Of a stretch of 64,000 bases of DNA, positions 35,072 through 44,271 are shown piece by piece. Source of the stretch: Halomarina ordinaria (lineage in GTDB: Archaea; Halobacteriota; Halobacteria; Halobacteriales; Haloarculaceae); NCBI RefSeq assembly GCF_030553305.1, contig NZ_JARRAH010000001.1, positions 2,356,001 through 2,420,000 on the forward strand. Reading direction: 5' to 3'. A program made the position numbers and the translations under genes. Numbering within the stretch: the stretch's first letter is position 1; every line of letters starts with the position of its first letter. Below the pieces are notes generated by a model. That model ran no database searches, was not told the origin of the DNA, and was given only the letters and a program-made list of their open reading frames with translations.

Positions 35072-36574
35072 ATGACGTCGGGGCGAACCGACGGGTCTGC
35101 CGTCCGGCGTCGGATTGAGTCAATGACGGAGAAACGTTCGACACTCACCGTTTCGCGGCGAACAGTACTGAAGACGACCGGGGCACTCGGGGTCGCATCG
35201 CTGGTCCCGCTCAGTCGTCCCGCGGGCGCCTCGACGCTCGTCGACGACGCGCTCGATACGACGGACGACGCGCTCGATACGACGGACGACGCGCTCCAGG
35301 AGGCGCTCGTCGTCTTCGACTCCCGCGACCGGTTTTCGCTGCTCTCGGAGTTCGACCTCGCGGAGGGGGTCCTCGAGTTCGAGGTCCTGCCGGTCGCCTA
35401 CACGCTCCTGACCGGGGCGCAAGCGGCGGCGCTCGCCGACCGGGCGGGCGTGCGCTACGTCGAGGCGAACCGGGACCTCGACTACCACAACGCCGACGCC
35501 CGTGCGGTGACCGACGTCGACGAGGTGCAGTCGGACCTCGGCTACGACGGTGAGGGCGTCCACGTCGCCGTCGTCGACTCGGGTATCGACGGCGACCACC
35601 CCGACCTCGCGGGTGCCGTCGAGCGCAACTACCAGTGGGCGGGCAACCCCCTCGACGACCCGACGCTGTGGCTTCCCGTCGGCGACCTCGACTCGGACGA
35701 CATCGGCCACGGGACGCACTGTTCGGGCACCGTCGCGGGCGACGGCTCCGAGAGCAACGGCGAGGACCGGGGGATGGCTCCCGCGGCCTCGCTCACCTCG
35801 TACTCCTCGGGAGCCGCCGTCTCCATCCTGAAAGCGGCCGCCGCCTACGACCACCTGTTGGCGAATCACGCCGGGGAGGTGAGCGTCGTCTCGAACTCCT
35901 ACGGGGCGGCCAGCGCCGACGACTACAACCCCGACGGGGCACTCCAGACGGCGACGTGGGCGGCGTTCGACGCCGGGATGCTCCCGGTGTTCTCGGCGGG
36001 TAACAGCGGACCCGACCACGACACGCTCAACGACTACGCGAAGGCCCCGCACGTCCTCTCGGTGGCGGCCACCGACGACGACCGGGCCGTCACCGACTTC
36101 TCCTCGCGGGGGCGGTCGGCCGACGCCGGTGCGAACTACGACCGCGAGACCGCGCTCGGAAACCTCCGGGCGCACTACGACGGCGGGACGGTCGACGGCC
36201 CCGTCGGCCTCTACCGTAATGGGGTGGGGGCCCCGGGGAACGCGGTGACGAGCACGATGTCGCCCCTCGACGTGCTCAATGCGACCAGCCCCGACGGCGA
36301 CCGCTACTACGCCACCATCTCGGGGACGTCGATGTCCTGTCCGGTCGTCAGCGGGACGGCCGCCCTCGTCGTCGACGCCTACCGGACGGCGACGGGTGAC
36401 GACCCGACTCCCGTCGACGTGCTGAACACGGTGGAGGCGACCGCGTACGAGGCCCACGAGTCGTACACCCCCGCGAGCACGGGCGCGGGGTTCATCGACG
36501 CGCTGGCGGCGGTCGAACGCGCGGCGTCGGGGTCGCTCGCCGACTTCGACGACGTGAGGCTCGTCGAACCGTAG
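35072..36574 (+). CDS. Tat-exported subtilisin-like serine protease (S8)
   Basis: 500-residue secreted protease. A Tat signal with [10 protein letters not shown] (Arg29, Arg30) precedes a pro-region containing a short repeat (DDALDTT, twice, 58-75), an inhibitor-like propeptide and the S8 domain. The triad is Asp169 (AVVDSGIDG), His213 (GHGTHCSG) and Ser420 (SGTSMSCP), with oxyanion Asn311. A TATA-like ttattttc 27 nt before 35072 supports this leaderless start; ATG 35123 would give a more compact signal peptide. It is probably a halolysin-type extracellular enzyme, but lacks an obvious C-terminal extension. Confidence 0.93.
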   Translation: MTSGRTDGSAVRRRIESMTEKRSTLTVSRRTVLKTTGALGVASLVPLSRPAGASTLVDDALDTTDDALDTTDDALQEALVVFDSRDRFSLLSEFDLAEGVLEFEVLPVAYTLLTGAQAAALADRAGVRYVEANRDLDYHNADARAVTDVDEVQSDLGYDGEGVHVAVVDSGIDGDHPDLAGAVERNYQWAGNPLDDPTLWLPVGDLDSDDIGHGTHCSGTVAGDGSESNGEDRGMAPAASLTSYSSGAAVSILKAAAAYDHLLANHAGEVSVVSNSYGAASADDYNPDGALQTATWAAFDAGMLPVFSAGNSGPDHDTLNDYAKAPHVLSVAATDDDRAVTDFSSRGRSADAGANYDRETALGNLRAHYDGGTVDGPVGLYRNGVGAPGNAVTSTMSPLDVLNATSPDGDRYYATISGTSMSCPVVSGTAALVVDAYRTATGDDPTPVDVLNTVEATAYEAHESYTPASTGAGFIDALAAVERAASGSLADFDDVRLVEP

Positions 36575-36633
36575 GCCGACGGCCACGAACCGGGAGCGAA
36601 GCCTTTACCGATTGCATCGCATATCCGGGCACA

Positions 36634-38025
36634 ATGGTACTCGACAATCTCGGCAGTTCTCTCCGCGGGACCCTGGACAAGCTCCAGGGGAAGACCCGCC
36701 TGAGCAAGGAGGACGTCGACGAGGTGGTCAAGGAGATCCAGCGGTCGCTGTTGCAGGCCGACGTCGACATCGACATCGTGATGGACCTCTCGGAGTCCAT
36801 CCGCACCCGCGCGCTGGAGGAGGACCCGCCGGCCGGCACCTCCGCCCGCGACCACGTCCTCCGCATCGTCTACGAGGAACTCGTCGCGCTCATCGGCGAC
36901 AGCACGCAGCTCCCGCTCGAACCCCAGACCATCCTCCTCGCCGGCCTCCAGGGGTCGGGGAAGACGACCACCGCGGCGAAGATGGCGTGGTGGTTCTCGA
37001 AGAAGGGACTGCGCCCGGCGGTCATCCAGACCGACACGTTCCGACCGGGGGCGTACGAGCAGTCCAGACAGATGTGTGAACGCGCGGAGGTGCAGTTCTA
37101 CGGCGACCCCGACGAGGAGGACCCCGTCGCCATCGCCCGCGACGGCCTCGAAGAGGCCGAGGACGCCGACGTCCGCATCGTCGACACCTCGGGGCGCTCC
37201 GGGCTGAACGAGGAACTCATCGAGGAACTGAAGGACATCGAGTCGTTCGTCCAGCCGGACTCCAACCTGCTGGTGCTCGACGCGGCCATCGGGCAGGGCG
37301 CGAAGGACCAGGCCCAGGCGTTCGGCGACGCGGTCGGTATCGACGGCGTCGTCATCACGAAGCTCGACGGGACGGCGAAGGGTGGTGGCGCCCTCGCGGC
37401 GGTCAACGAGACGGACTCGACTATCGCCTTCCTCGGGACCGGCGAGACGGTCCAGGACATCGAGCGCTTCGAGCCCAACGGCTTCATCTCCCGGCTGCTC
37501 GGCATGGGCGACCTGAAACAGCTCGCCGAGCGCGTCGAGCGGGCGATGCAGTCGACGGGCGAGGACGACGACTGGGACCCCGAGGACATGATGAAGGGGC
37601 AGTTCACCCTGCACGACATGCGAAAGCAGATGCAGGCGATGAACAACATGGGGCCGCTCGACCAGGTCCTCGACATGATTCCCGGGCTCGGGGGCGGGCT
37701 GATGGACCAGTTACCCGACGACGCGATGGACGTCACCCAGGACCGCCTGCGCGACTTCGAGGTCATCATGGACTCGATGACCGACGAGGAACTGCGCAAC
37801 CCCCGCGTCATCGGCGCCGAGCGCACCGAGCGCATCGCCCGCGGCTCCGGCAAACCCGCCGAACGGGTCGGCGAACTGCTCGAACAGCACCGCATGATGG
37901 AGCGGATGATAAAGCAGTTCCAGGGGATGGGCGACGGCGACATGCAGCGGATGATGAAGCAGATGGAACAGCGCGGCGGTGGCGGCGGCGGCGGGATGGG
38001 CGGCATGGGGCCGTTCGGCGACTGA
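36634..38025 (+). CDS. ffh: Signal recognition particle protein Srp54
   Basis: 463-residue SRP GTPase. The N domain starts [20 protein letters not shown], then G1 [14 protein letters not shown] (G3), TKLDG (G4), and the methionine-rich M domain (from about 300) that binds 7S RNA and signal sequences. The C-terminus ends in a glycine/methionine-rich tail ([16 protein letters not shown]). A TATA-like ctttaccg about 32 nt upstream; monocistronic. Its receptor FtsY is encoded 3.6 kb upstream in the same direction. Confidence 0.97.
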   Translation: MVLDNLGSSLRGTLDKLQGKTRLSKEDVDEVVKEIQRSLLQADVDIDIVMDLSESIRTRALEEDPPAGTSARDHVLRIVYEELVALIGDSTQLPLEPQTILLAGLQGSGKTTTAAKMAWWFSKKGLRPAVIQTDTFRPGAYEQSRQMCERAEVQFYGDPDEEDPVAIARDGLEEAEDADVRIVDTSGRSGLNEELIEELKDIESFVQPDSNLLVLDAAIGQGAKDQAQAFGDAVGIDGVVITKLDGTAKGGGALAAVNETDSTIAFLGTGETVQDIERFEPNGFISRLLGMGDLKQLAERVERAMQSTGEDDDWDPEDMMKGQFTLHDMRKQMQAMNNMGPLDQVLDMIPGLGGGLMDQLPDDAMDVTQDRLRDFEVIMDSMTDEELRNPRVIGAERTERIARGSGKPAERVGELLEQHRMMERMIKQFQGMGDGDMQRMMKQMEQRGGGGGGGMGGMGPFGD

Positions 38026-38079
38026 CCTCGTCCCCGTGCCCGCCTGCTTTTTGGTCACCGACCGCAATGTCCCGGACGA

Positions 38080-38655
38080 ATGACCGTCCGCGACGTGGCC
38101 CGTGAGGCCTACCGGGAGGGGGTGTCCGCGCTCGCGGCGAGTGCGGTCGGCGGCCTGCTGGCGGGGGTCGTCCTCGGCGGGATGCGCGCGGAGTTCGAGG
38201 CCGTCCCGGGGCTCCTCGTGCTCGTCCCGGCGCTGCTCGCCACGCGCGGCAACGTCTACGGCGCGCTGGGCGCGCGCGTCTCGACCGCGCTCCACCAGGG
38301 GCTCATCACCCCGTCCGTCGGCGAGGCGGACGACCGCCTCCGGGCGGCGGTGGTGGCGGCCATCGGCAACGGCATCGTCGCGAGCGTCTTCGCGGCGACG
38401 GCGGCGTTCCTCGTCCTGCGACTGCTCGCCATGCCCGCCGCGCCGCTCTCGACGCTCGTCGCCATCTCGCTGGTCGCCTCCCTGCTCTCGGGGACCGTCC
38501 TCGCCGCCATCGTCGTGGCCGTGGTGTTCGCCGGCTACCGCCGGGGGTACAACCCCGACACGCTCGTGGGCCCCATCGTGACCACCGCCGGCGACGTCTT
38601 CGGCGTCACCTTCCTCTTTCTCGCCGTCCGCCTCGTGCTGGAGGTGGGCGGGTGA
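38080..38655 (+). CDS. MgtE-type membrane domain protein, first of a pair
   Basis: 191 residues with five hydrophobic helices, matching the integral-membrane half of MgtE/SLC41 magnesium transporters (GLLVLVPALLATRGNVYGALGARVSTALH). The cytoplasmic MgtE N-terminal and CBS domains are absent. The next gene encodes a second such half in a 4-nt overlap, so the two probably form one heterodimeric divalent-cation channel. The Asp near the end (TTAGDVFGVTFLFL) corresponds to the pore acid of MgtE. Confidence 0.85.
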   Translation: MTVRDVAREAYREGVSALAASAVGGLLAGVVLGGMRAEFEAVPGLLVLVPALLATRGNVYGALGARVSTALHQGLITPSVGEADDRLRAAVVAAIGNGIVASVFAATAAFLVLRLLAMPAAPLSTLVAISLVASLLSGTVLAAIVVAVVFAGYRRGYNPDTLVGPIVTTAGDVFGVTFLFLAVRLVLEVGG

Positions 38656-39206
38656 CGACCGAGTGGACCGTCCGGGCCATCACCAGGGCGATGCTCCCCG
38701 TCCTGCTCGTGCTCACGCTCGTCGAGATCGGGAGCGGCCTCGTCCTCGGCGGGTTCGAGGCGACGCTGCTCCGCTACCCGTCGCTGCTGGTGCTCGTCCC
38801 CGTCACCATCGGGACGGCGGGGAACCTCGGGAGCATCCTCGCGGCGCGCCTCTCGACGGCCTTCCACCTGGGGACGCTCTCGTTCGGCGCCGACGAGACG
38901 CTCCTCGGCAACGGCGTGGCGACGGTCGCCCTCGCGCTCACCGTCTTCCCGCTGGTGGGGGTGGGTGCGTGGGCGCTCTCGACGCTGACCGGCGGGGCGC
39001 GACTCCCGCCGCTCACGGTCGTCGTCGTGGCGGCACTCAGCGGCGGCGTCCTCGCCGTCCTCGCCGTCGTCGTGACGGTGGTGGCGACGTACGCCGCCTA
39101 CCGGTTCGAACTCGACCCGGACGACGTGGTCATCCCCGTCGTGACGAACACCTGTGACGTCCTCGGCGTCGTCGTGCTGTTCGTCGTCGTGCAACTGCTC
39201 GTCTGA
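38652..39206 (+). CDS. MgtE-type membrane domain protein, second of a pair
   Basis: 184 residues with the same five-helix layout as its neighbour (LLVLVPVTIGTAGNLGSILAARL; NTCDVLGVVVLF at the end with the pore-type Asp). The GTG start overlaps the preceding stop as GTGA, which implies coupled translation in equal amounts. SLC41-like proteins from archaea are often split in this way. It converges with the BrkB-type gene, one base away. Confidence 0.84.
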   Translation: MTTEWTVRAITRAMLPVLLVLTLVEIGSGLVLGGFEATLLRYPSLLVLVPVTIGTAGNLGSILAARLSTAFHLGTLSFGADETLLGNGVATVALALTVFPLVGVGAWALSTLTGGARLPPLTVVVVAALSGGVLAVLAVVVTVVATYAAYRFELDPDDVVIPVVTNTCDVLGVVVLFVVVQLLV

Positions 39207-39207
39207 G

Positions 39208-40050
39208 TCACTGCAGTTCGGGGAGCCACTCGTCGCTCGGCGCGGCCCGACCGGCGAGGACGGCGTTCACCACCGCGCCGAGCAGGATGGCGAGGCCGCC
39301 GAGGTAGAGCCAGGTGAGCAGGAGCAACAGGCCGCCGACGACGCCGTAGAAGTGGACGGTCTGTGAGACGCTCGCGTACACGCGAAAGAGGAGCGCCGAG
39401 AGCGTCCACGCGCCCGCGGCGAGCAGCGTCCCCGGGACCACCTCCCGGACGGTGACGCGGTCGGTCGGGAAGAGGTAGTACATGGGGAAGAACGCGACGG
39501 CGAGCGCGGCGAACAGGAGGAACGGACTGGCGAGTCGCCAGAACACGCCGTCGACGGCGAGGGTGAACGCGACGCCGAGGCCGGCGACCAGCGCCAGCGC
39601 GAGGGGGATGGTGACCGTCGCGAGGCCGACGTCGACCGCCCGTTCGACGACGGAGAGGCCGTCACGCTCGCCGTAGATGGAGACGAACGCGGCGTTGGTC
39701 GCCCGGAAGGTGCGCACGGCGCTCCAGGCGAGGATGAGGAAGGCGAGGACGGCGGCCCGCCGCCGACCGCTCGCGTTCTCCGAGAGCGACCTGACGGCCG
39801 ACTCGGCGCTCGCAGACCCGACGCCGAGGGCGGTCGAGACGAGCCGGGTGAGGGTCTCGGCCTCGCCGAACAGCGAGAGGCCGATGACGAGGAACAGCGC
39901 CAGCGGGACGAGCGTGTTGAACGCGTGGTAGCCGAGGCTCGCCGCGGCGGTCGTCACCCTTCGTTCGTGTGCGAGGCCGACGACGGCGCGGACCGTCTCT
40001 GGGAGGCGCTCGGAGTCGAGCGCGCTGCGGAGGCGTTCTGTGGTGCCCAC
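39208..40050 (-). CDS. YihY/virulence-factor BrkB family membrane protein
   Basis: 280 residues with six hydrophobic helices. The family signatures are visible: YHAFNTLVPLALFLVIGLSLFG near the start, AWSAVRTFRATNAAFVSIYGERD in the centre, and YGVVGGLLLLLTWLYLGGLAIL before the C-terminus. Formerly confused with RNase BN, these are membrane proteins of uncertain transport function. Its stop lies one base from the MgtE pair. Confidence 0.9.
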   Translation of the reverse strand: MGTTERLRSALDSERLPETVRAVVGLAHERRVTTAAASLGYHAFNTLVPLALFLVIGLSLFGEAETLTRLVSTALGVGSASAESAVRSLSENASGRRRAAVLAFLILAWSAVRTFRATNAAFVSIYGERDGLSVVERAVDVGLATVTIPLALALVAGLGVAFTLAVDGVFWRLASPFLLFAALAVAFFPMYYLFPTDRVTVREVVPGTLLAAGAWTLSALLFRVYASVSQTVHFYGVVGGLLLLLTWLYLGGLAILLGAVVNAVLAGRAAPSDEWLPELQ

Positions 40051-40086
40051 GCCTCCCGTTCACCCCCCGGGTACAAATAGACGGTC

Positions 40087-40695
40087 TCAGCGCGCCGCGA
40101 CGAACCGCTCGGGGAGGTATGCGACCAGCGCGGGCGGTGCGGCCGCGACCAGCGCCGCCCAGACGTCGGCGAGGCGGCGACGGAGGAGGGTGTAGCCGGC
40201 GCCGACGAGCAGGAGGACGACGACCGGGCGCGAGAGGAGCGGCCCGTGGAGCGCGAGCAACGGGAGGGCGACGGCCGCCGACAGCACGAGGTCCTCCGGC
40301 GCGCCGTCGTAGGGGACCCAGCGCCGGGGGCGGAGCCAGGTGTCGTGGAAGTGGCTGTAGACGGCCCGTTCCGAGGTGCGTTCCCAGGGTTTCAGCTCGA
40401 GGCCCCCTCCGAGGGCGTCCATCGCGGCGTGGGCGCCCGCGGCGAGCAGGAAGCAGGCGAGGGCGACGGTGAGGGCGCTCGGTCGGGTGAGCGCCCCGGC
40501 GAGCGCGCCGACCCCCGCGACCGACCCGTAGACGGGGTAGTGGAGCGTTCTGCGGTGGCCGACGTAGAGGTCGAAGTCGGGGAACGCGCCCCCGAGGGCG
40601 CCGGCGACGACCGCCAGCGGGGCGAACTCGGGGGCGACCCACACGACGGCGCTCGCGAGCGCCATCCCCACGAGCACGTGCGTCACTGCCATCAT
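40087..40695 (-). CDS. YdjM-like membrane-bound metal-dependent hydrolase
   Basis: 202-residue membrane protein. The N-terminal MAVTHVLVGMALASA with a His at residue 6, PDFDLYVGHRRTLHYPV and HAAMDALGGGLELKPW match the YdjM/'LexA-binding inner-membrane-associated hydrolase' family, whose histidines and aspartates coordinate a metal. The reaction is unknown; members have been tied to lipid or membrane quality control. It lies 36 nt downstream of the BrkB gene's start on the same strand but with an independent promoter possibility. Confidence 0.85.
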   Translation of the reverse strand: MMAVTHVLVGMALASAVVWVAPEFAPLAVVAGALGGAFPDFDLYVGHRRTLHYPVYGSVAGVGALAGALTRPSALTVALACFLLAAGAHAAMDALGGGLELKPWERTSERAVYSHFHDTWLRPRRWVPYDGAPEDLVLSAAVALPLLALHGPLLSRPVVVLLLVGAGYTLLRRRLADVWAALVAAAPPALVAYLPERFVAAR

Positions 40696-40811
40696 TCACC
40701 CCCCGTACGGTCGTGTCGGATAAACGCGTTCCGTGTGGGAGTCGAGCGTGCGACCCCGTGTCTGGCGGTGGAACCGACGCGCACTTGCCCCGCGTCCCCC
40801 TACGAGGAGGC

Positions 40812-41795
40812 GTGCAGGAACTGCTCGACCTCCTCGCGACGGTGCTCCCGCGGGTGGCGAACATCGCCCTGTTCATCGCGTTCGGGGTGGCGCTCGCGAA
40901 CCTGCTCGTCGGGTTCGGCGCGGTGCGGGCCATCGCCCGCCTCTCGCGGCCCCTGACGCGCCCCGCGAACCTCCCCGAGGAGGTCGGTACCGCCATCCTC
41001 ACCACCACCGCCTCCACGACGGCGGGCTACGGGATGCTCGCGGAGTTCCGCGAGTCGGGCGCGCTCGACGACCGGGCGACGCTCGTCGCCGTCACCATCA
41101 ACACGTTCTTCGGCTTCGCCCAGCACGTCTTCACCTTCTACGCGCCCGTGTTGATTCCCATCCTCGGCCTGGAGGTGGGCCTGCTCTACGTCGGCACGCG
41201 CGCGGCCGTCGCCCTCGCCATCACCGCCACGGGCGTCCTCGCGGGGGCGCTCCTGCTCGACGGGGACAACGTCGACCGGGCGGCGACGCCCGCGGTCGAG
41301 GCCGACGGGGGACGGGCGGCCGAGGGGCAGTCGGCCGGCGCGGTGGTCCGCGACGCCGTCGAGAGCGGCCTCGCGAAGACCCGCGACATCCTCCCGCGCC
41401 TGCTGGTCATCTACACCGCCGTCGCCTTCCTCACGTCGCGCTACGACGTCGCGCGCGTCGCCGGGGCGGGGGCGGCCGACCCGCTCGCGGGGACCGTCGG
41501 CCTGCCGGCGGCCGCGGTGCCCGTCGTCGCGGTGTTCACGCTCGATACGACGAACGGGGCGCTCGTGCTCTCGCCGCTGGTCGAGGAGGGCGTGTTCACC
41601 CCGCGGACGGCGGTGGCGACGATGCTCGTCGGCGGCATCGTCTCGTTCACCGTCTCGACGTTCAAGCGCTCCATCCCCTTCCAGTACGGCATCTGGGGGG
41701 CCGACTTCGGCTCGAAGGTCATCGTCGTCAACACCGCCCTGAAGGTGGCCTGGATCGCCGTCGCGCTCGTCGTGCTCCTCTACGTCCCGTTCTGA
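40812..41795 (+). CDS. Nucleoside-recognition (Gate) domain membrane protein
   Basis: 327 residues with about eight helices and two Gate-type domains (TASTTAGYGMLAEFRESGALDD and TFKRSIPFQYGIWGADFGSK). Such proteins resemble parts of concentrative nucleoside transporters and spore-maturation proteins; in archaea the substrate is unknown. The frame is open from a GTG at 40713, but the region before 40812 has poor codon bias, and a gaggagg Shine-Dalgarno-like run sits at 40804-40810 directly before the GTG at 40812, so this start is chosen. Confidence 0.85.
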   Translation: MQELLDLLATVLPRVANIALFIAFGVALANLLVGFGAVRAIARLSRPLTRPANLPEEVGTAILTTTASTTAGYGMLAEFRESGALDDRATLVAVTINTFFGFAQHVFTFYAPVLIPILGLEVGLLYVGTRAAVALAITATGVLAGALLLDGDNVDRAATPAVEADGGRAAEGQSAGAVVRDAVESGLAKTRDILPRLLVIYTAVAFLTSRYDVARVAGAGAADPLAGTVGLPAAAVPVVAVFTLDTTNGALVLSPLVEEGVFTPRTAVATMLVGGIVSFTVSTFKRSIPFQYGIWGADFGSKVIVVNTALKVAWIAVALVVLLYVPF

Positions 41796-41845
41796 GCGGT
41801 GTGTCGTGTGAACACGGCCGAGTCGCGGCAACGACGAGTCATACA

Positions 41846-41864
41846 TGAACGTTTATGATGAATA
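41846..41864 (+). promoter_or_regulatory. 19-nt promoter-like element, copy 2
   Basis: This is identical over 19 nt to the element at 13362-13380. Its TATA-like core is centred near 41855, placing a transcript start near 41882, just before the ATG at 41888. The frame behind it is broken. Confidence 0.6.
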
Positions 41865-41887
41865 CGGCCGTCGGGTGTCGTACAGTC

Positions 41888-42194
41888 ATGTTCCCCGTAC
41901 GCGCTCGGTGACGGTTCGACCCAGTCCCGCCCACCGACCACGACACGACCCTGCCGCTCCATGAGCACGAATCCACGACCGAGTTCCGCGACGTATCGAC
42001 CGACACCGACTTCGACCACCCCCACCACGACCGCCGGCAGGTGGGCCGACGCGACGGCCCCCGCCCCCGCCTCGGACACGCTCTCGTTCGCCCGCCGCGC
42101 GGGCGCACAGCTCTCGTTCGACGCGGGCGGGAGCCAGCGCCTCCGTAACCTGATGGACGCCGACAACGGGGCGATGGTCGGCCGGCGCGACTGA
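41888..42194 (+). pseudogene. Probable broken small acidic-protein gene
   Basis: The frame from ATG 41888 stops after seven codons (TGA 41909-41911). The same frame then continues with strongly coding-like third positions through about 42043, encoding an acidic, His/Asp-rich peptide (TDHDTTLPLHEHESTTEF). From about 42045 the coding-like pattern moves to the frame of an ATG at 41961 and ends at 42194 (LSFDAGGSQRLRNLMDAD). This suggests a nonsense change plus a frameshift. A 77-residue ORF 41961-42194 is formally intact, but its first half has poor codon bias. Function unknown. Confidence 0.45.
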
Positions 42195-42195
42195 G

Positions 42196-43119
42196 TCAGT
42201 CGTCCTCGACCGGTTCCAGTTTCTCCTCCTCGCTGTAGGGTAACTCGTCGACGAGGACCACCGCCTCGCCCTCGACGACGCGCTCGCCGTCCTCGTCGTA
42301 GACGGCGGTCAGTAACCGGTAGCGACCCTCGTCGAGTTCCTCCGCCACCTCGCAGACGGCGGTGACCGTCTCGCCGACCCCCACGGGGCCGAGGAAGCGC
42401 AGGTCCTGCGAGAGGTAGACCGTGAGACCGGGGATGCGCGCGAGCGCCGCGCTGATGACGCCCGCGACGAGCGTCCCGTGGGCGATGCGCCGCCCGAAGC
42501 GGGTGTCCGCGGCGAACCCGTCGTCGAGGTGGAGGCGGTTCGTGTCGCCGCTCGCCCCCGCGAACGAGCGGACGTCGTCGTCCGAGAGGTCCTTGCTGAA
42601 CCGGACGACGTCGCCGACGCCGACCGGCGCGCCGTTCTCGCGGCTGTGGGTGAACTCCCACTCGGCCGACTCGTAGGCCACCTCGTCGCTCCCGAGGCGC
42701 GCGCGCCCCCCGCGCTCGTGCCAGTCGCTCGCGGGCGAGAGCTTCGGGAGGTAGTACGAGAGGTCGGTGGCCGTGAGGATACCGACGAGTTCGCCGTCCG
42801 CCGTCACCGGGAGGTGCGTGATGCCGTGGTCGCGGAGCGTCTCCGCCGCCCGGCCGAGGCCCGCGTCCGCCGCCACCGTCTCCAGCGACGTCGACATCAC
42901 GGTCTCCACCGTGGTCGCCTCCGGGTCTCCGTCCGCCGCAAGCACCGCGACGAGGTCGCTCCGCGTCACGATACCGACCGGCGTTCCGCCGTCGACGACG
43001 ACCAGCGACCCGATGTCCGCCTCCGTCAGCCGGGTCGCCGCCGTCGTCACCGTCGTCTCGGGGGTCGTCGTCTCCACCGTCTCCGTCATCACGTCGCGCA
43101 CGCGCAGCGGAACGAGCAT
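42196..43119 (-). CDS. CBS-pair / MaoC dehydratase fusion protein
   Basis: 307 residues combining two domains. The N-terminal half is a CBS pair (about 8-60 and 70-125: VRDVMTETV, MSTSLETVAADAGLGRAAET, ITHLPVTADGELVGILTATD) of the type that binds adenosine nucleotides. The C-terminal half is a MaoC hot-dog domain (about 160-290) with the hydratase motif FAGASGDTNRLHLDDGFA and FGRRIAHGTL, carrying the catalytic Asp and His. MaoC enzymes hydrate enoyl-CoA. The fusion suggests hydratase activity regulated by cellular energy state. TATA signal not clear. Confidence 0.9.
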   Translation of the reverse strand: MLVPLRVRDVMTETVETTTPETTVTTAATRLTEADIGSLVVVDGGTPVGIVTRSDLVAVLAADGDPEATTVETVMSTSLETVAADAGLGRAAETLRDHGITHLPVTADGELVGILTATDLSYYLPKLSPASDWHERGGRARLGSDEVAYESAEWEFTHSRENGAPVGVGDVVRFSKDLSDDDVRSFAGASGDTNRLHLDDGFAADTRFGRRIAHGTLVAGVISAALARIPGLTVYLSQDLRFLGPVGVGETVTAVCEVAEELDEGRYRLLTAVYDEDGERVVEGEAVVLVDELPYSEEEKLEPVEDD

Positions 43120-43227
43120 TGTCGTCTGTCCCCTGTCGCGCCCGCCATATCACCGTTGTCCCGTCCCGTCCCGTGCCGCCGCGTCGCCCGCCCGTCAGGC
43201 TAAACCGCTCGCGCCCCTAGGGCGACC

Positions 43228-44271
43228 GTGCGATTCGAACCCCGTCCGCGGCTGGTCGACTGGACCATCCTCCTCGCGGTCGCGCTGGCGCTCGTCACGG
43301 GCGTCGTCAGCCTCGGCGTCGGGACGCCGCGGTTCGGCTGGGTGTTCGTCCTCCACGGGGCGGGCGCGCTGGTGCTCGTCGTCCTCCTTTTCTGGAAGCT
43401 CAGGCGCGTCCGCCGGCGGGTGACCGGGCGGTGGAACCGGACCGTCGCGCTCTCCGTCCTCCTGGCGTTCCTCGCGCTGAGCGCGCTCGCGACGGGCATC
43501 GCGTGGGTGCTCGGCTACGACCTCGACCTCTGGGGGTGGACGCTGCTCAACCTCCACATCGGTCTCGGCCTCGTCGTCGTCCCCGTCCTCCTCGTCCACC
43601 TCGCCGCGCGGTTCCGGACGCCGACGACCGCCGACTGGGAGGGGCGTCGGACCGTCCTCCAGTACGGCGCGCTGGTGCTGTTCGGCGCGCTCGCCTGGCG
43701 CGCCCAGCAGGCGCTCGTCGCGGTGCTCGACACGGCCGGCGCCGACCGGCGCTTCACCGGGTCGAAACCCCACGAGGGGAGCGGGAATCGCTTTCCCGTC
43801 ACGAGCTGGGTACTCGACGACCCGGACCCGATAGCGCCGGAGACGTGGCGCCTGCACGTCGCCGGCGCGGTCGAGCGTCCCCTCGAACTGGGCTACGACG
43901 CGCTCGACGCCCGCCGCGAGGAGCGCGCGCTCCTCGACTGCACCAGCGGCTGGTTCGTCGAGCGCGACTGGCGGGGGGTGCCGGTCGCGGACCTGCTCGA
44001 CGACGCCGGGGTGACCGGGGAGGCACGGTGGGTGACGTTCCACTCCGTGACGGGCTATCGCTTCGGCTTCCCCGTCGACGTCGCGCGCGGGATGCTCCTC
44101 GCGACACACGTCGACGGCGAGCGCCTGACCCACGGCCACGGCTTCCCCCTCCGACTCGTCGCGCCGGGCAAGCGCGGCTTCCAGTGGGTGAAGTGGGTGA
44201 CGGCCGTCGAGGTGCGCGAGGAACGCGACTGGGGGCAGTGGCTCGCTATCTTCGTCAGCGGGCTCGACTAG
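43228..44271 (+). CDS. Fused haem-b membrane / molybdopterin oxidoreductase (MsrPQ-like)
   Basis: 347 residues. Four N-terminal helices (about 11-31, 36-56, 72-95, 103-126) contain His43, His110 and His124, candidate haem ligands as in MsrQ/YedZ. A fifth helix (145-165) is preceded by GRRTVLQYG (Arg140-141), which looks like a Tat signal. The rest is a sulfite-oxidase-type molybdopterin domain with the Mo ligand Cys238 in LLDCTSGWFVERDWRG. The positive-inside pattern places the Mo domain outside. Probable methionine-sulfoxide or S-oxide reductase taking electrons from the membrane. GTG start. Confidence 0.85.
   Translation: MRFEPRPRLVDWTILLAVALALVTGVVSLGVGTPRFGWVFVLHGAGALVLVVLLFWKLRRVRRRVTGRWNRTVALSVLLAFLALSALATGIAWVLGYDLDLWGWTLLNLHIGLGLVVVPVLLVHLAARFRTPTTADWEGRRTVLQYGALVLFGALAWRAQQALVAVLDTAGADRRFTGSKPHEGSGNRFPVTSWVLDDPDPIAPETWRLHVAGAVERPLELGYDALDARREERALLDCTSGWFVERDWRGVPVADLLDDAGVTGEARWVTFHSVTGYRFGFPVDVARGMLLATHVDGERLTHGHGFPLRLVAPGKRGFQWVKWVTAVEVREERDWGQWLAIFVSGLD

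Noticed and set aside
38080-39206. Frameshifted single MgtE-like gene instead of two genes
   Set aside because: Each half is a complete five-helix domain with its own start, and the 4-nt overlap is a normal coupling arrangement. Split pairs of this kind are known in SLC41-like proteins.
43228-43245. attcgaacccc read on the minus strand as a tRNA T-arm
   Set aside because: The flanking bases do not form a T stem, and no acceptor or anticodon arm is present; it is the start of the oxidoreductase gene.
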